From Desulfofustis sp. (GTDB taxonomy: Bacteria; Desulfobacterota; Desulfobulbia; Desulfobulbales; Desulfocapsaceae), in assembly GCA_029287755.1 (NCBI GenBank), contig JARFQM010000035.1, forward strand, positions 1-15,676: a stretch of 15,676 bases of DNA, in the 5' to 3' direction. A program made the position numbers and the translations under genes. Positions 1-7,771 of the stretch are shown here, in pieces (positions within the stretch are counted from its first letter, which is position 1; each line of letters starts with the position of its first letter). A model generated the notes under the pieces. That model was not told the origin of the DNA and did not search any database. It worked only from the letters and a program-made list of their open reading frames with translations.

Positions 1-118
1 AGCTGGTCCGAAATAACAATAGGTACTTCTGAGCATTTTGCCCAGTCCGCTTCAGACCGATGCAATGATCGTTCACCTGGCAAAGAGACGTAAAATGTGA
101 TGGCAATCGGTTGCTGAA

Positions 119-2035
119 CTAGCTAATTCTAAGAACCACTATGGTGATATCATCATTTATGGGTGCGGCTTTAACGAAAGATTGGATCTCGCCGATTATG
201 CGATTAACCGCTTTTTCCGACTCCAGTTTAGTAACACCTTGTAATAGTTCGTAAACCCGCTGTTTGCCAAACGGTTCTCCAGCTTCGTTGGTGGCTTCAA
301 AGATGCCGTCACTGCAGAGTAGAAGAGCCTGAGGGTCCTCGGAGAGCAGGAGTTCGTTGCAGGTGAATTTCCAGTCGAGATCCACGCCTAAGGCGACGCC
401 CTCTCCTCGCAGCTCCGAATATTCATTTGTTCGGCAGTTGATCACAAAGGCCGGATCGTGCCCCGCCCGGACCCAGCGTAACGACTTCGCCGTCCGGTCA
501 ATTTCGAGATAGAACAAAGTGACGAAACTGCCCGAGGCGACGGTGTCTTGATACAGCAGCCTGTTTACATTGTCCATCATCTCTTCAATGGTTCCAGATT
601 GCTGAAAACTGCTTCGCACCAGGGCGCGAACAGTAGTCATCAACAGGGCGGCCCCGACGCCGTGTCCGACGACATCACCCACCACGATACCGATCTTGTC
701 GTTCCTCTGACCGAATTCAAGGATATCAAAATAGTCTCCACCGGTCTCATCGCAGTAAATAGCCGCCCCGCTTATATCAATTCCATTAACTTTGAGACCT
801 TTTTGGGGCAGTAAGCTCTGCTGAACTTCCCGCGCCAGGTCTATGTTTTTCTTGAGCTCAAGGCGCTGTTTGAGCTGACCGGACATTTTGTTGAAATTTT
901 CTGTCAGCTCACCGATTTCATCGCGAGTTATTACTTCGAGGGGTGGGCCGAAATTACCACTTGCCAGGTCGTTTGACGCACGAGAGACCTGCTTGATGCC
1001 CTCGGTGACCCGACTCATCGACATCCGCATGAATATTAAAATCAGCCCTATACAGAGAGCTAGTGATATTATGTAGTAGCGAAGCAAAGTAATTATTGGT
1101 TCCAAAACTTTTTTGCCGGGAGCGGTGACGACCAGAGTCCAGGGAACTTGATCCAGACGATAAAAACCACTTATCTCCTCCGGGGGGATGCCGGGACCTA
1201 AAACGGTACCCGAGTTTTTACTTTCAATCGCCCGAATAGTGGCTTGCTCGAGATCATTTACTGTGCCATACCTGCGCATGGGATAGTTGTCTTCAAGGTC
1301 GGTTTTATCCCCAGTGGTAATCAGCACGTTATGCGAACCATCCAGCAGGTATGCTTTGTTGGTCGTCCACCAGGGAGCATTCACTATATGATCCAAAAGA
1401 TCATCAAAGGATATTATCACTTCAATGGTGCCAACAATTTCATCATCCATTCCTTTAAATTCGGAAATCAATGAGATGGTACGATTCTTGACCCGCTCGT
1501 CGTATCTAGGCGAACCGATATCAAATCGGCGTAATTGAAATCTTTGCTTTCCATGGTCCGGCAAAACCTCATAATCTGCCGCCAATGGGCCTTTTGTGGC
1601 AGCGCGTTCCGGCCAGTCAACAATGACATCATCGACAATATCAAACTCCCCGATTTGATCAGCGATTGTATTGATCAATTGGCGAGTTACCAGGGAGTGG
1701 TCGTCATTTTGCAGCAGCATCAACAGTTTTTTCGGTTCAATTAATTGAGCTTCTATCAGGTCAGCCGATCTTCCCAGTTTCGAAATAATGGTCTCTCCCC
1801 ACTGATCAATAAGAACATTTCTGGCCAACAGAAAACCAATGAGCGACAGCGTAATGAGCAATATGAATGTGGGCAGTATCGCGTAGAGAAGCGTCCTTTG
1901 CTGCAAGGACTTCGGTTGAATCCTCATAAAATTGAGCAACCCTCTTAACTCTTGTTTATGGTTAGCTTTTCGGCAGGACAATCTAAAGGCCTCGTCGCCA
2001 CTGACTTGTTCCTCCCGATAAAAATTTACTGTCAT
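119..2035 (-). CDS. Membrane sensor with HAMP and PP2C/SpoIIE serine phosphatase domain (RsbU-like)
   Basis: Likely a protein-serine phosphatase that dephosphorylates an anti-sigma-factor antagonist in response to an external signal. Visible in the 638-residue frame: TM1 about 48-71, an extracytoplasmic sensor region about 72-312 resembling a double-Cache fold, TM2 about 315-337, a HAMP segment about 338-392 containing RDEIGELTENFN, a helical linker ending in REVQQSLLPQKG, and a PP2C domain from about 418 to the end. Metal-binding acidic residues are present: D434 and D437 (GGDYFD), D454 (GDVVGHG), D576 (SDGI) and D628/D629 (NDD), so it should be active. The start is uncertain. The outermost ATG has no clear ribosome site; an internal ATG at 1927 (M37, MRIQPKSLQQ) sits just before TM1 but its GAGGG is about 12 bases away. 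It is divergent from the second phosphatase gene. The partner kinase and antagonist are not in view and could lie left of the window. Confidence 0.9.
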   Translation of the reverse strand: MTVNFYREEQVSGDEAFRLSCRKANHKQELRGLLNFMRIQPKSLQQRTLLYAILPTFILLITLSLIGFLLARNVLIDQWGETIISKLGRSADLIEAQLIEPKKLLMLLQNDDHSLVTRQLINTIADQIGEFDIVDDVIVDWPERAATKGPLAADYEVLPDHGKQRFQLRRFDIGSPRYDERVKNRTISLISEFKGMDDEIVGTIEVIISFDDLLDHIVNAPWWTTNKAYLLDGSHNVLITTGDKTDLEDNYPMRRYGTVNDLEQATIRAIESKNSGTVLGPGIPPEEISGFYRLDQVPWTLVVTAPGKKVLEPIITLLRYYIISLALCIGLILIFMRMSMSRVTEGIKQVSRASNDLASGNFGPPLEVITRDEIGELTENFNKMSGQLKQRLELKKNIDLAREVQQSLLPQKGLKVNGIDISGAAIYCDETGGDYFDILEFGQRNDKIGIVVGDVVGHGVGAALLMTTVRALVRSSFQQSGTIEEMMDNVNRLLYQDTVASGSFVTLFYLEIDRTAKSLRWVRAGHDPAFVINCRTNEYSELRGEGVALGVDLDWKFTCNELLLSEDPQALLLCSDGIFEATNEAGEPFGKQRVYELLQGVTKLESEKAVNRIIGEIQSFVKAAPINDDITIVVLRIS

Positions 2036-2330
2036 ATAGTAAGCATCGATTCACCTTCCCTCCACCGGGTGAGCTGTAATTCGAGTGACAACCTTGAGCC
2101 TCCGATCGAAGAGTAGGCCAGCATATATTCTTGTCATGGAAGAGGAAGAGGCCCTGCTCCTGGCGAGGTCTCCAGAGATTGTGAGAGTGCTTATAATTAC
2201 TCAGAAATAGTGGACTGCTGTACACTTCTAGTGATTTACAAGAGATTGACAGCCTTTCCTGATTAGAGCTAGCTGCTTGAGTTCACTGACATTTATTATA
2301 AAAGAACAGATCAGAAGCTAAGGATTATCA
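2036..2330. promoter_or_regulatory. Divergent intergenic region between two phosphatase genes
   Basis: This stretch must hold the promoters of both flanking genes. On the plus strand a TTGACA at 2246-2251 is a perfect -35 hexamer, but the best -10 at normal distance is poor (TAGCTG at 2270-2275), so the assignment is weak. AAGGA at 2320-2324, about six bases before the ATG at 2331, is a reasonable ribosome site. I found no convincing minus-strand promoter and no believable coding region. Confidence 0.35.
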
Positions 2331-3968
2331 ATGCGAAACGAAAACAAGCTACTCAAATTTCTTCGATCGTCTTTATCGCTGCGCATTGTGCTGTGGGTTT
2401 TCTTCAGCGTGATTGTAATTGAGACCATTATCCTGATCCCTTCTCTAAAGAAACGAGAGAATGAACTCTTGTCTCATATGAAAGAAATCACCACAGTAGA
2501 GTTATCTTTGATACTGCGACTTACGGACTCTTCGACAACAGTTGAGGGACTCGCTGAAAAGATCAAGCTTCTGCAATCATACCTTAAAATCCATGGGGGA
2601 GTGCTCTATAAGCGTGATGGCGACGTTATCGGAGCTTTTGGAGAGAAACCCTGGTTAAGCTTTGCTGAAGTCAAAAAAGACAAGAATGCCCACCGGTTCG
2701 ATCGCGATTTATCCCGCTACGATTTTGCTGTCATGGCCGAGAACCGGAAGGGCAAATACATCTTTATTGCCCGGCTGGACTCATCTGGCGTCACGAATGA
2801 ATTATATGCGTTTTTCTGGCGCATCGCAGGGCTGGTTTTTATCATTTCCATCTTCGTCACAGCCGGGGCCTGGATAGCCCTGAAACCGATTGTTGTTTCC
2901 CCCATTCTGAGACTCAGAAGTGATTTGATTAAAGCCGGAGATGCCATCAGCAATGACCGTCAGCCGCCGCCCTTCTACTCAACCACGGTAAAACGCCGTG
3001 ACGAGTTGGGTGATGTCATTGCAGCGTTCAATCAAATGTTTGGGCAAATTAGCGAGGCAATCAGACGTCGCAAGGAAGCGGAAAAAGAACGGCAGATGAG
3101 CTATCAGCAGATAGAAGCCTTCTCTGCCATTTTAAACGCCGAATTGGAAAAGGGCCGGCAGATCCAGAGAAACTTTTTCCCCGACAGGTCTCCGCTGATT
3201 CCAGGTTGGGAAATCTCAACCTATTTCAAAGAAGCGCGGCAATTATCAGGTGACTTCTATGACGTATTCGAGCTGCCCAGCGGTCGTCTGGCTTTCGTGG
3301 TTGCCGATGTCTGCGATAAGGGCGTGGGCGCAGCGCTCTTTATGGCTCTTTTCCGCAGCTTGATAAGAGTGTTCTCAGAATATGCGGATTCGAAGAATGA
3401 ACACGATCAAGCTGTCCCGGCGGCAGGTGACCGGGGTACCCCCATCTCGGAACACCCGTCGACAAACCAGACCCCTCCAAGTGCCTTACAAGCTGTTCAA
3501 CTGACAAACGAATATGTGGCGCTGAATCACGGCGAACTGGTTATGTTTGCGACCCTTTTTTTTGGCTTTCTTGACCCGGGTACAGGATCACTCAGCTATA
3601 TCAACGCCGGTCATGAACCTCTTGTTGTTCTCAATTCCTCCGGTGAGGTCAAGACTCTGCTTAAACCGACGGGGCCGGCCATCGGCATTGACCCTCACCT
3701 CCGTTTCGGGTTCGAGCACATAGTGCTCGAACCGGGCACCCTGCTGCTGGGCTACACCGATGGTGTTCCGGATGCGATAAACTCAGAGGGCGAATTTTAT
3801 AGCGCTGAAAAACTGTTCTCACTTCTTGAAAAACCGGTAAGTTCAGCAACTGCCCTCACCAACAGAATCGTCGAAGCAGTTGAGAGCCATATTGGCGAAG
3901 CCGAACAACATGATGACATAACATTGATGGCCATCTGCAGGAAGCAAGCAGAAGAACAGCACAGCTGA
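2331..3968 (+). CDS. Membrane sensor with HAMP and PP2C/SpoIIE serine phosphatase domain, second copy
   Basis: A second putative phosphatase of a partner-switching pathway, 545 residues. TM1 is about 17-37, a short extracytoplasmic region about 38-160, TM2 about 163-184, HAMP about 185-245 (including KRRDELGDVIAAFNQMF), a charged helical linker about 246-285, and the PP2C domain from about 290. Metal ligands are in place: D308 (SGDFYD), D326 (ADVCDKG), D477 (YTDG) and D528/D529 (HDD). Unlike the divergent neighbour it carries a polar, proline-rich insertion at about 351-388 inside the catalytic domain, and its sensor region is roughly half as long. The two proteins therefore share a catalytic module and differ in sensing. 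The ATG start has AAGGA at a good distance, and the N-terminus leads straight into TM1. The target protein cannot be told from this window. Confidence 0.92.
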   Translation: MRNENKLLKFLRSSLSLRIVLWVFFSVIVIETIILIPSLKKRENELLSHMKEITTVELSLILRLTDSSTTVEGLAEKIKLLQSYLKIHGGVLYKRDGDVIGAFGEKPWLSFAEVKKDKNAHRFDRDLSRYDFAVMAENRKGKYIFIARLDSSGVTNELYAFFWRIAGLVFIISIFVTAGAWIALKPIVVSPILRLRSDLIKAGDAISNDRQPPPFYSTTVKRRDELGDVIAAFNQMFGQISEAIRRRKEAEKERQMSYQQIEAFSAILNAELEKGRQIQRNFFPDRSPLIPGWEISTYFKEARQLSGDFYDVFELPSGRLAFVVADVCDKGVGAALFMALFRSLIRVFSEYADSKNEHDQAVPAAGDRGTPISEHPSTNQTPPSALQAVQLTNEYVALNHGELVMFATLFFGFLDPGTGSLSYINAGHEPLVVLNSSGEVKTLLKPTGPAIGIDPHLRFGFEHIVLEPGTLLLGYTDGVPDAINSEGEFYSAEKLFSLLEKPVSSATALTNRIVEAVESHIGEAEQHDDITLMAICRKQAEEQHS

Positions 3969-4033
3969 GTGTTGGCTTTCCAGGCCGGGCATGGCGTCGG
4001 CGCTGCTTCTGCTTATCTCTTCGTTCGTCTGTT

Positions 4034-4062
4034 TTGACGGTGTTCTCGCTTTTCGCTATACT
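4034..4062 (+). promoter_or_regulatory. Sigma70-type promoter for the small membrane protein gene
   Basis: TTGACG at 4034-4039 and TATACT at 4057-4062 are separated by exactly 17 bases, five of six matches to consensus in each hexamer. Transcription would start near 4069, giving a leader of about 65 bases before the ATG at 4134. It is the best promoter match I found in the window. Confidence 0.6.
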
Positions 4063-4133
4063 GGTGTATCGACGCTTCCGATTGGGACATCTGCAACAGT
4101 ATCCTATTAACAGTCAACAGCTAGTGGATTTGA

Positions 4134-4349
4134 ATGGACAATTTGATTACTGGACTGGGGAGTACGATGGCGATTTTCGCCATATTCATCGGCTCCCTGA
4201 TCATGGCAACGCTTACCCAGACCTTTTCTGAGAATTTTTATCCGGAATTAAAGGAGAAAAGGGATTTCCTGTTTTGGGTATGGCTCTTTGCCTGGATAGC
4301 TCTTTTCACCGTTTTATGGACCTCCATTAAAGGCGCCCTTCACATTTAG
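4134..4349 (+). CDS. Small two-helix membrane protein, hypothetical
   Basis: The product has 71 residues and I recognise no family. Two hydrophobic helices are clear, about 8-29 and 46-63, joined by a polar loop (QTFSENFYPELKEKRD), so both ends probably lie on the same side of the inner membrane. The second helix is rich in Trp and Phe (FLFWVWLFAWIALF). It is taken as real because a near-consensus promoter lies upstream and a hairpin begins at its stop codon. The ribosome site is weak: only GTGG-like purines precede the ATG. Another frame covering 4034-4231 overlaps it but lacks a protein-like composition. It could be a subunit of, or regulator for, a membrane complex; nothing nearby tells which. 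Confidence 0.6.
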   Translation: MDNLITGLGSTMAIFAIFIGSLIMATLTQTFSENFYPELKEKRDFLFWVWLFAWIALFTVLWTSIKGALHI

Positions 4350-4391
4350 GGGACACGGGCGGACTGCCTAAAATTGTGCCGCCTGTGCCCC
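4349..4391 (+). terminator. GC-rich hairpin directly after the small membrane protein gene
   Basis: The last base of the TAG stop begins an inverted repeat. GGGG (4349-4352) pairs with CCCC (4388-4391), CAC (4354-4356) with GTG (4385-4387), and GGCGG (4358-4362) with CCGCC (4379-4383), with one bulged A, one G-U pair and a 16-base loop. No T-run follows, so a classic intrinsic terminator is not shown. It may instead protect the 3' end of the mRNA or need Rho. Confidence 0.4.
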
Positions 4392-4531
4392 GATCGCGAT
4401 GGAAAATTCTCCTCCGCCACCAATGACACCGCCCCACTTGCCGCAATTAGTCCGGCATAATGGTCTCACTGGCCGCCTGGCCGCGAATTCGAGCTCCGCC
4501 TGACGGTGGCGACTATCCATTTCTGAACTCT

Positions 4532-5089
4532 TTAGTTCACATAACCGCTGCCAATGGCAGAAAAAGGAAGATGCAAATCGAGTTCTGGCACGTGTTTGGC
4601 AATCCAGGCAACAAAGGTGTTACTGTTGGGCCCGGGAAAGGCAGAATAGGAGGTTTTCCAGGGGTAATCCTCTGCGGCCTGGCTAATTGCATCTATCAGT
4701 TCATCCCCTCCTTCTCCCATATATTTTTTTAAGATACGAGGTTTTGCTCCGTACCAAAACCGATCCGGAATATCCCGGGCGACTCTCATAACCGGCTGAT
4801 TATGACGGCCTCGCCAGCCGACCACGTCATACACTGTATAAAATTCCTCGCCAGTCCGCTTGGTTGCAACCCAGGTATGGATGGCAAACCAGCCGCGCCA
4901 TCCCCAGGCAGCGGCGCCGTAAACCAGTATTACTGCTTCCTCGGTGATTAATGGATCAGGTGCGGTCCCGGATGACTCACGGCTCGCAGTGCGCCAATCC
5001 TTATTAGATGAGCAGCTGGCCGATAATAGACCCATTAACACGATACCCACGAGTAGCTTCCATAGCTTCATAATCTGAGACAATCCCAT
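4532..5089 (-). CDS. Putative lipoprotein, DUF3750-like
   Basis: The frame has 185 residues. The N-terminus has basic residues, a hydrophobic stretch (KLLVGIVLMGLLSAS) and Cys26, a lipobox-like end although position -3 is Ser. The body carries a Trp/Gly-rich block (YGAAAWGWRGWFAIHTWVATK, about 57-77) followed by YTVYDVVGWRG and a NTFVAW motif near 157-162. From memory these match the DUF3750 family of bacterial proteins of unknown function; I could not check this. The start may be the outer ATG (5089) or M7 (5071), which places the charged residues closer to the hydrophobic core; neither has a strong ribosome site. It lies 39 bases after the UbiB stop on the same strand and is probably the last gene of that transcript. 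Confidence 0.75.
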   Translation of the reverse strand: MGLSQIMKLWKLLVGIVLMGLLSASCSSNKDWRTASRESSGTAPDPLITEEAVILVYGAAAWGWRGWFAIHTWVATKRTGEEFYTVYDVVGWRGRHNQPVMRVARDIPDRFWYGAKPRILKKYMGEGGDELIDAISQAAEDYPWKTSYSAFPGPNSNTFVAWIAKHVPELDLHLPFSAIGSGYVN

Positions 5090-5128
5090 ACTCGGCGGTT
5101 TTACATTGGTGGTTGGAAAAGAAGAGGT

Positions 5129-6835
5129 TTACATCCTGCCATGGCGAAGGATCGACACCAGGAGCCAGAAACCCATTATTCCGGCGAGAAGAAAGCCAAT
5201 CAAACCGATAATGGGTATGTCATGCCACTTCGGCGGAATCCCTGAGAGGATTATCAGAGATGAGCCTATTACGAGAGAGGCCAGCACAATGGCAAAGGAA
5301 ATCCTGTTAGACACCTGATCAAGCACCGCTCTCAGCTTTGCCAAGCCGCGATGCTCAAATTCAAGTTTTATCCTGCCCTGTCGAAGCTGAGATAAAATAG
5401 ATCGGACTTCTTCCGGCAAATCCCGCAGCAGGTCAATATATTCTGAAGTTGTCAGGCCAGCCTCTTCTGCTATCCTATGAAGACGAAGCCTGTCTGATTT
5501 GACTTTCTTCATAAATGGCTGGGCCAGCTTGATCAGCTCCAGGTCGGGGTCGAGAATACGGCCAACTCCTTCAACGGTGGTCATCGCCTTCATCATCAGA
5601 TAAAAATTAGGTTTAAAATAAACCCGATGCCGGGAGACCAGTTCAAGCAGATCCTGCAGAATCTTTCCTGCTTCCAGCTCTTTCAGGGGCAGATAGAGAT
5701 ATCTGTCCAGCATTTCAGAGAGATCAAGGCTCAAGGCATCTTTATCGATATCTCCATGGTGGTTCGTTACCTTGAGAACGCTTTCCGTCACTTTACGCTC
5801 GTTTCGAGCAACCATATAGAGCACTAAGTCCGTAAAGTCTTCACGGTCTTGACGACTCAAACGGCCCATCATACCGAAATCAAGGAAGCAGATAACATTA
5901 TCCGGCAGAATAAAAACGTTTCCTGGATGGGGATCGGCATGAAAAAAACCATGGACGAAAATCTGCTCCATAATCAAATTTGTTCCGCGTTCAGCCACAA
6001 GAGGCAGATTAGTCCCCTGTGTGCGCAGCTGATCAACATGTGACGCTTTCACTCCCTGGATCTTTTCCATGGTCAGAATGCGCCTGCAGCTCAAATCCCG
6101 GTAGACCCTGGGAACATAGATTGCGCTGTTCTGCTCAAATTGTCTTTCGAAGCGCTCGATATTGCGAATCTCAACCGAATAATCAATTTCTTTTGATATC
6201 GTCTTGGCAAACTCCTCAACAACAGAAGTGGGGCGATGTCCCTGCAGCTCTTCAAGATAGCGCTCCATCAGGGTTGCGATATGAGAGAGTATTTCAATGT
6301 CTACAGCGATGATTTTTTCAATATCAGGCCGCTGGACTTTAACAACAACTTTCTCCCCGCCCTGGAGCACACCCGCATGAACCTGGCCAATGGAAGCTGC
6401 AGCAATAGGTTCGCGATTAAATTCCGCAAAAAGCTCTTCCGGCTTTTTTCCCATTTCTGCAAGAAAAATCCCTTCTACATCCTCATACGAAAAGGGGGGA
6501 ACGTCATCCTGCAGCTTGGCAAGCTCGAACAGATAGTGCGGGGGGATGAAATCAGATCTGGTGGAAAGAACCTGACCAAGCTTTATAAAGGTTGGGCCAA
6601 GCTCTTCAAGCGCCATGCGCAGCCGTTCCGGCCGGGAAAGCTTGTCTATCTGCTCCCTCGGTTTACGGTTGATCATCTGCAGGCCGCTTTCGAGGTACTG
6701 GTCGATATGAAGCCTCTCAACAATATCATCAAAACCGTACTTGAAGAGGATGCGCAATACCCTCTGGTAGCGATTCAGATGCCTGTATGTTTTGTTGATT
6801 GCTCCTATCTTCTTTATGCTGATCTTAAAGGGCAC
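5129..6835 (-). CDS. ubiB: UbiB/ABC1/AarF-family atypical kinase
   Basis: A 568-residue member of the UbiB (ABC1/ADCK) family, membrane-bound ATPase/kinase-like proteins that support quinone biosynthesis or lipid handling. Family marks are clear: the KxGQ motif (K85-LGQ88), the Ala-rich loop replacing the Gly-rich loop (AAASIGQVH, about 145-153), the ATP-site Lys166 (VVVKVQRP), the catalytic loop HADPHPGN (299-306) and the DFG motif (319-321). Two C-terminal membrane helices lie at about 512-531 and 541-562, as usual for UbiB. It starts with GTG; a GGAAGAG overlapping the end of the upstream gene serves as ribosome site, and only six bases separate the genes, so coupled translation is likely. 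No ubi or men genes are in view, so the pathway is not fixed by context and the gene symbol is a family label. Confidence 0.93.
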   Translation of the reverse strand: MPFKISIKKIGAINKTYRHLNRYQRVLRILFKYGFDDIVERLHIDQYLESGLQMINRKPREQIDKLSRPERLRMALEELGPTFIKLGQVLSTRSDFIPPHYLFELAKLQDDVPPFSYEDVEGIFLAEMGKKPEELFAEFNREPIAAASIGQVHAGVLQGGEKVVVKVQRPDIEKIIAVDIEILSHIATLMERYLEELQGHRPTSVVEEFAKTISKEIDYSVEIRNIERFERQFEQNSAIYVPRVYRDLSCRRILTMEKIQGVKASHVDQLRTQGTNLPLVAERGTNLIMEQIFVHGFFHADPHPGNVFILPDNVICFLDFGMMGRLSRQDREDFTDLVLYMVARNERKVTESVLKVTNHHGDIDKDALSLDLSEMLDRYLYLPLKELEAGKILQDLLELVSRHRVYFKPNFYLMMKAMTTVEGVGRILDPDLELIKLAQPFMKKVKSDRLRLHRIAEEAGLTTSEYIDLLRDLPEEVRSILSQLRQGRIKLEFEHRGLAKLRAVLDQVSNRISFAIVLASLVIGSSLIILSGIPPKWHDIPIIGLIGFLLAGIMGFWLLVSILRHGRM

Positions 6836-6841
6836 GGTGGA

Positions 6842-7153
6842 CTACTCTTCCGCACTCATCTTTTCCAGCATTGCTTTCAGTTCCTCAACCTGGCTTTTCA
6901 ATTCGGCCAGGTCTTCCCCGGTTGCCACATTCCTTTTTTTCAACTGGTCAGTCACCGCATGCTGTATTTTCTCCTCAAGCTGATTTTTTGCTTCTTCCGA
7001 CTTTTTGAACATATCCTCGATGAGCTGCCTCCCTTCTTCCTGGGTCACTTTGCCTTTCTCAACAAGTTCCGTTTTCAACTCCTCAAGTTTTTCCTTGGTT
7101 AGAAAGGCTGCCCCTGCACCAATGAAAAACATGTTTTTCAGTGTTTCTTTCAT
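6842..7153 (-). CDS. Phasin-like coiled-coil protein
   Basis: A 103-residue, highly charged helical protein. The N-terminus has a short hydrophobic stretch (NMFFIGAGAAFLTKEKLEEL, about 7-26), followed by LVEKGKVTQEEGRQLIEDMF and a long Glu/Lys-rich region ending in a heptad-like segment (LKSQVEELKAMLEKM). This pattern fits the small phasin family / polyhydroxyalkanoate granule regulator-like proteins often found next to ubiB. No PHA synthase is visible, so a granule role is not supported here; it may be a membrane- or UbiB-associated partner. The ATG is preceded by GGAGGA (7161-7166 on the complementary strand) eight bases away, the strongest ribosome site in this operon. It is the first gene of the set leading into ubiB. 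Confidence 0.8.
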   Translation of the reverse strand: MKETLKNMFFIGAGAAFLTKEKLEELKTELVEKGKVTQEEGRQLIEDMFKKSEEAKNQLEEKIQHAVTDQLKKRNVATGEDLAELKSQVEELKAMLEKMSAEE

Positions 7154-7198
7154 TTTAAAATCCTCCGTTGTTATAGATCATACAATATCCATGATTCA

Positions 7199-7227
7199 AT
7201 TCTTTCATACAGGCAACAACTGGTCAA
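7199..7227 (-). promoter_or_regulatory. Candidate promoter for the phasin-like/ubiB operon
   Basis: On the minus strand TTGACC (7227-7222) and AAGAAT (7204-7199) are 17 bases apart, five and four matches to sigma70 consensus. A start near 7192 would leave a leader of about 40 bases including the GGAGGA ribosome site. A competing TATAAC (7175-7170) is too close to the ribosome site to serve. Confidence 0.35.
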
Positions 7228-7320
7228 ATAAGCTGAACATCCGTGGGGAAACCCACCACCGAGCGCGCCTCCCGCGTTCATTTCAATCGCCTTGTCACAG
7301 TGTACTCCAACAAAAGAGAT

Positions 7321-7469
7321 ATCCGAGCCATTTGCAAAACGATCTTTTCGCCCACACTCTGCGTTATGCTCAAAATTTTATCCTTTAAATATCAATTATA
7401 TCCCTGTGGTAAAATTTCTCGCATGGTTTGATTTTGAACGAAAATCCTGGTTTTACAAAAGGCTCATCC
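7321..7469 (+). mobile_element. MITE-like element copy 1 (141 bp, 7325-7465) with ATCC target duplication
   Basis: The element runs from GAGCC (7325-7329) to GGCTC (7461-7465) and is flanked by ATCC on both sides (7321-7324 and 7466-7469). The two halves form a long imperfect inverted repeat: TGCAAAAC near the left end is partly mirrored near the right end (TTTTACAAAA), TTTTCG is mirrored by CGAAAA, and internally AAAATTTTAtCC is mirrored by GGtAAAATTT. It has no room for a transposase. It differs from the second copy at about 12 of 141 positions with no length change. The size, the inverted ends and the clean duplication indicate a non-autonomous element mobilised by a transposase elsewhere. 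Confidence 0.8.
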
Positions 7470-7771
7470 TCCTGATTCAAGCAACATGTTTCTATATAAA
7501 CTAGGTGTGACAAGCGGCAAGATCAAGAAATGTCGCGTGCTGATCGGTTAAGGCAGTTTCTGCGTGTCTGCTTCGCAGGCGACAGGAATATGTGAGCATT
7601 CAGTAAGCGGCAGGATAATAGTTCGGATCTATGCTGGATGGCTCATCTACAGATTATTTCATTTCAAACATGGTTGAAAAATAGGCTACAATTAAAGTGG
7701 GCCGTAAAGCGGGATGAGATACCAAGTTTTACGGTCACCAGTTCTCGCTTGAAAATATTTTTTATGGTGTC
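7470..7771. other. Non-coding stretch between the first MITE copy and the lipoprotein gene
   Basis: I see no credible gene here. A hairpin lies at 7700-7736: CCGTAAA (7702-7708) pairs with TTTACGG (7728-7734), extended by a G-U and a G-C pair, with a 19-base loop; it ends about 45 bases before the ATG at 7781. A smaller stem around a TTC loop lies near 7565-7585. No convincing promoter was found; TACAAT near 7686 has no good -35 at normal distance. Confidence 0.3.

Noticed and set aside
1..118. Open frames at the left edge on both strands, possibly the end or start of a neighbouring gene
   Set aside because: Only 118 bases are visible; several frames are open by chance and none shows a motif or a convincing start.
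4485..4496. GAATTCGAGCTC, which looks like part of a cloning polylinker
   Set aside because: The match stops after 12 bases and the flanks do not continue as known vector sequence. Chance is the simpler reading; an assembly check would settle it.
4399..4503. A 34-codon frame starting MENSPPPPMTPP
   Set aside because: It is low-complexity, has no ribosome site and shows no sign of conservation that I can judge.
6236..7102. A 288-codon open frame on the plus strand
   Set aside because: It runs antisense across the UbiB and phasin-like genes, whose family motifs are plain. Its Phe/Leu-rich product is what antisense of Lys/Glu-rich coding sequence gives.
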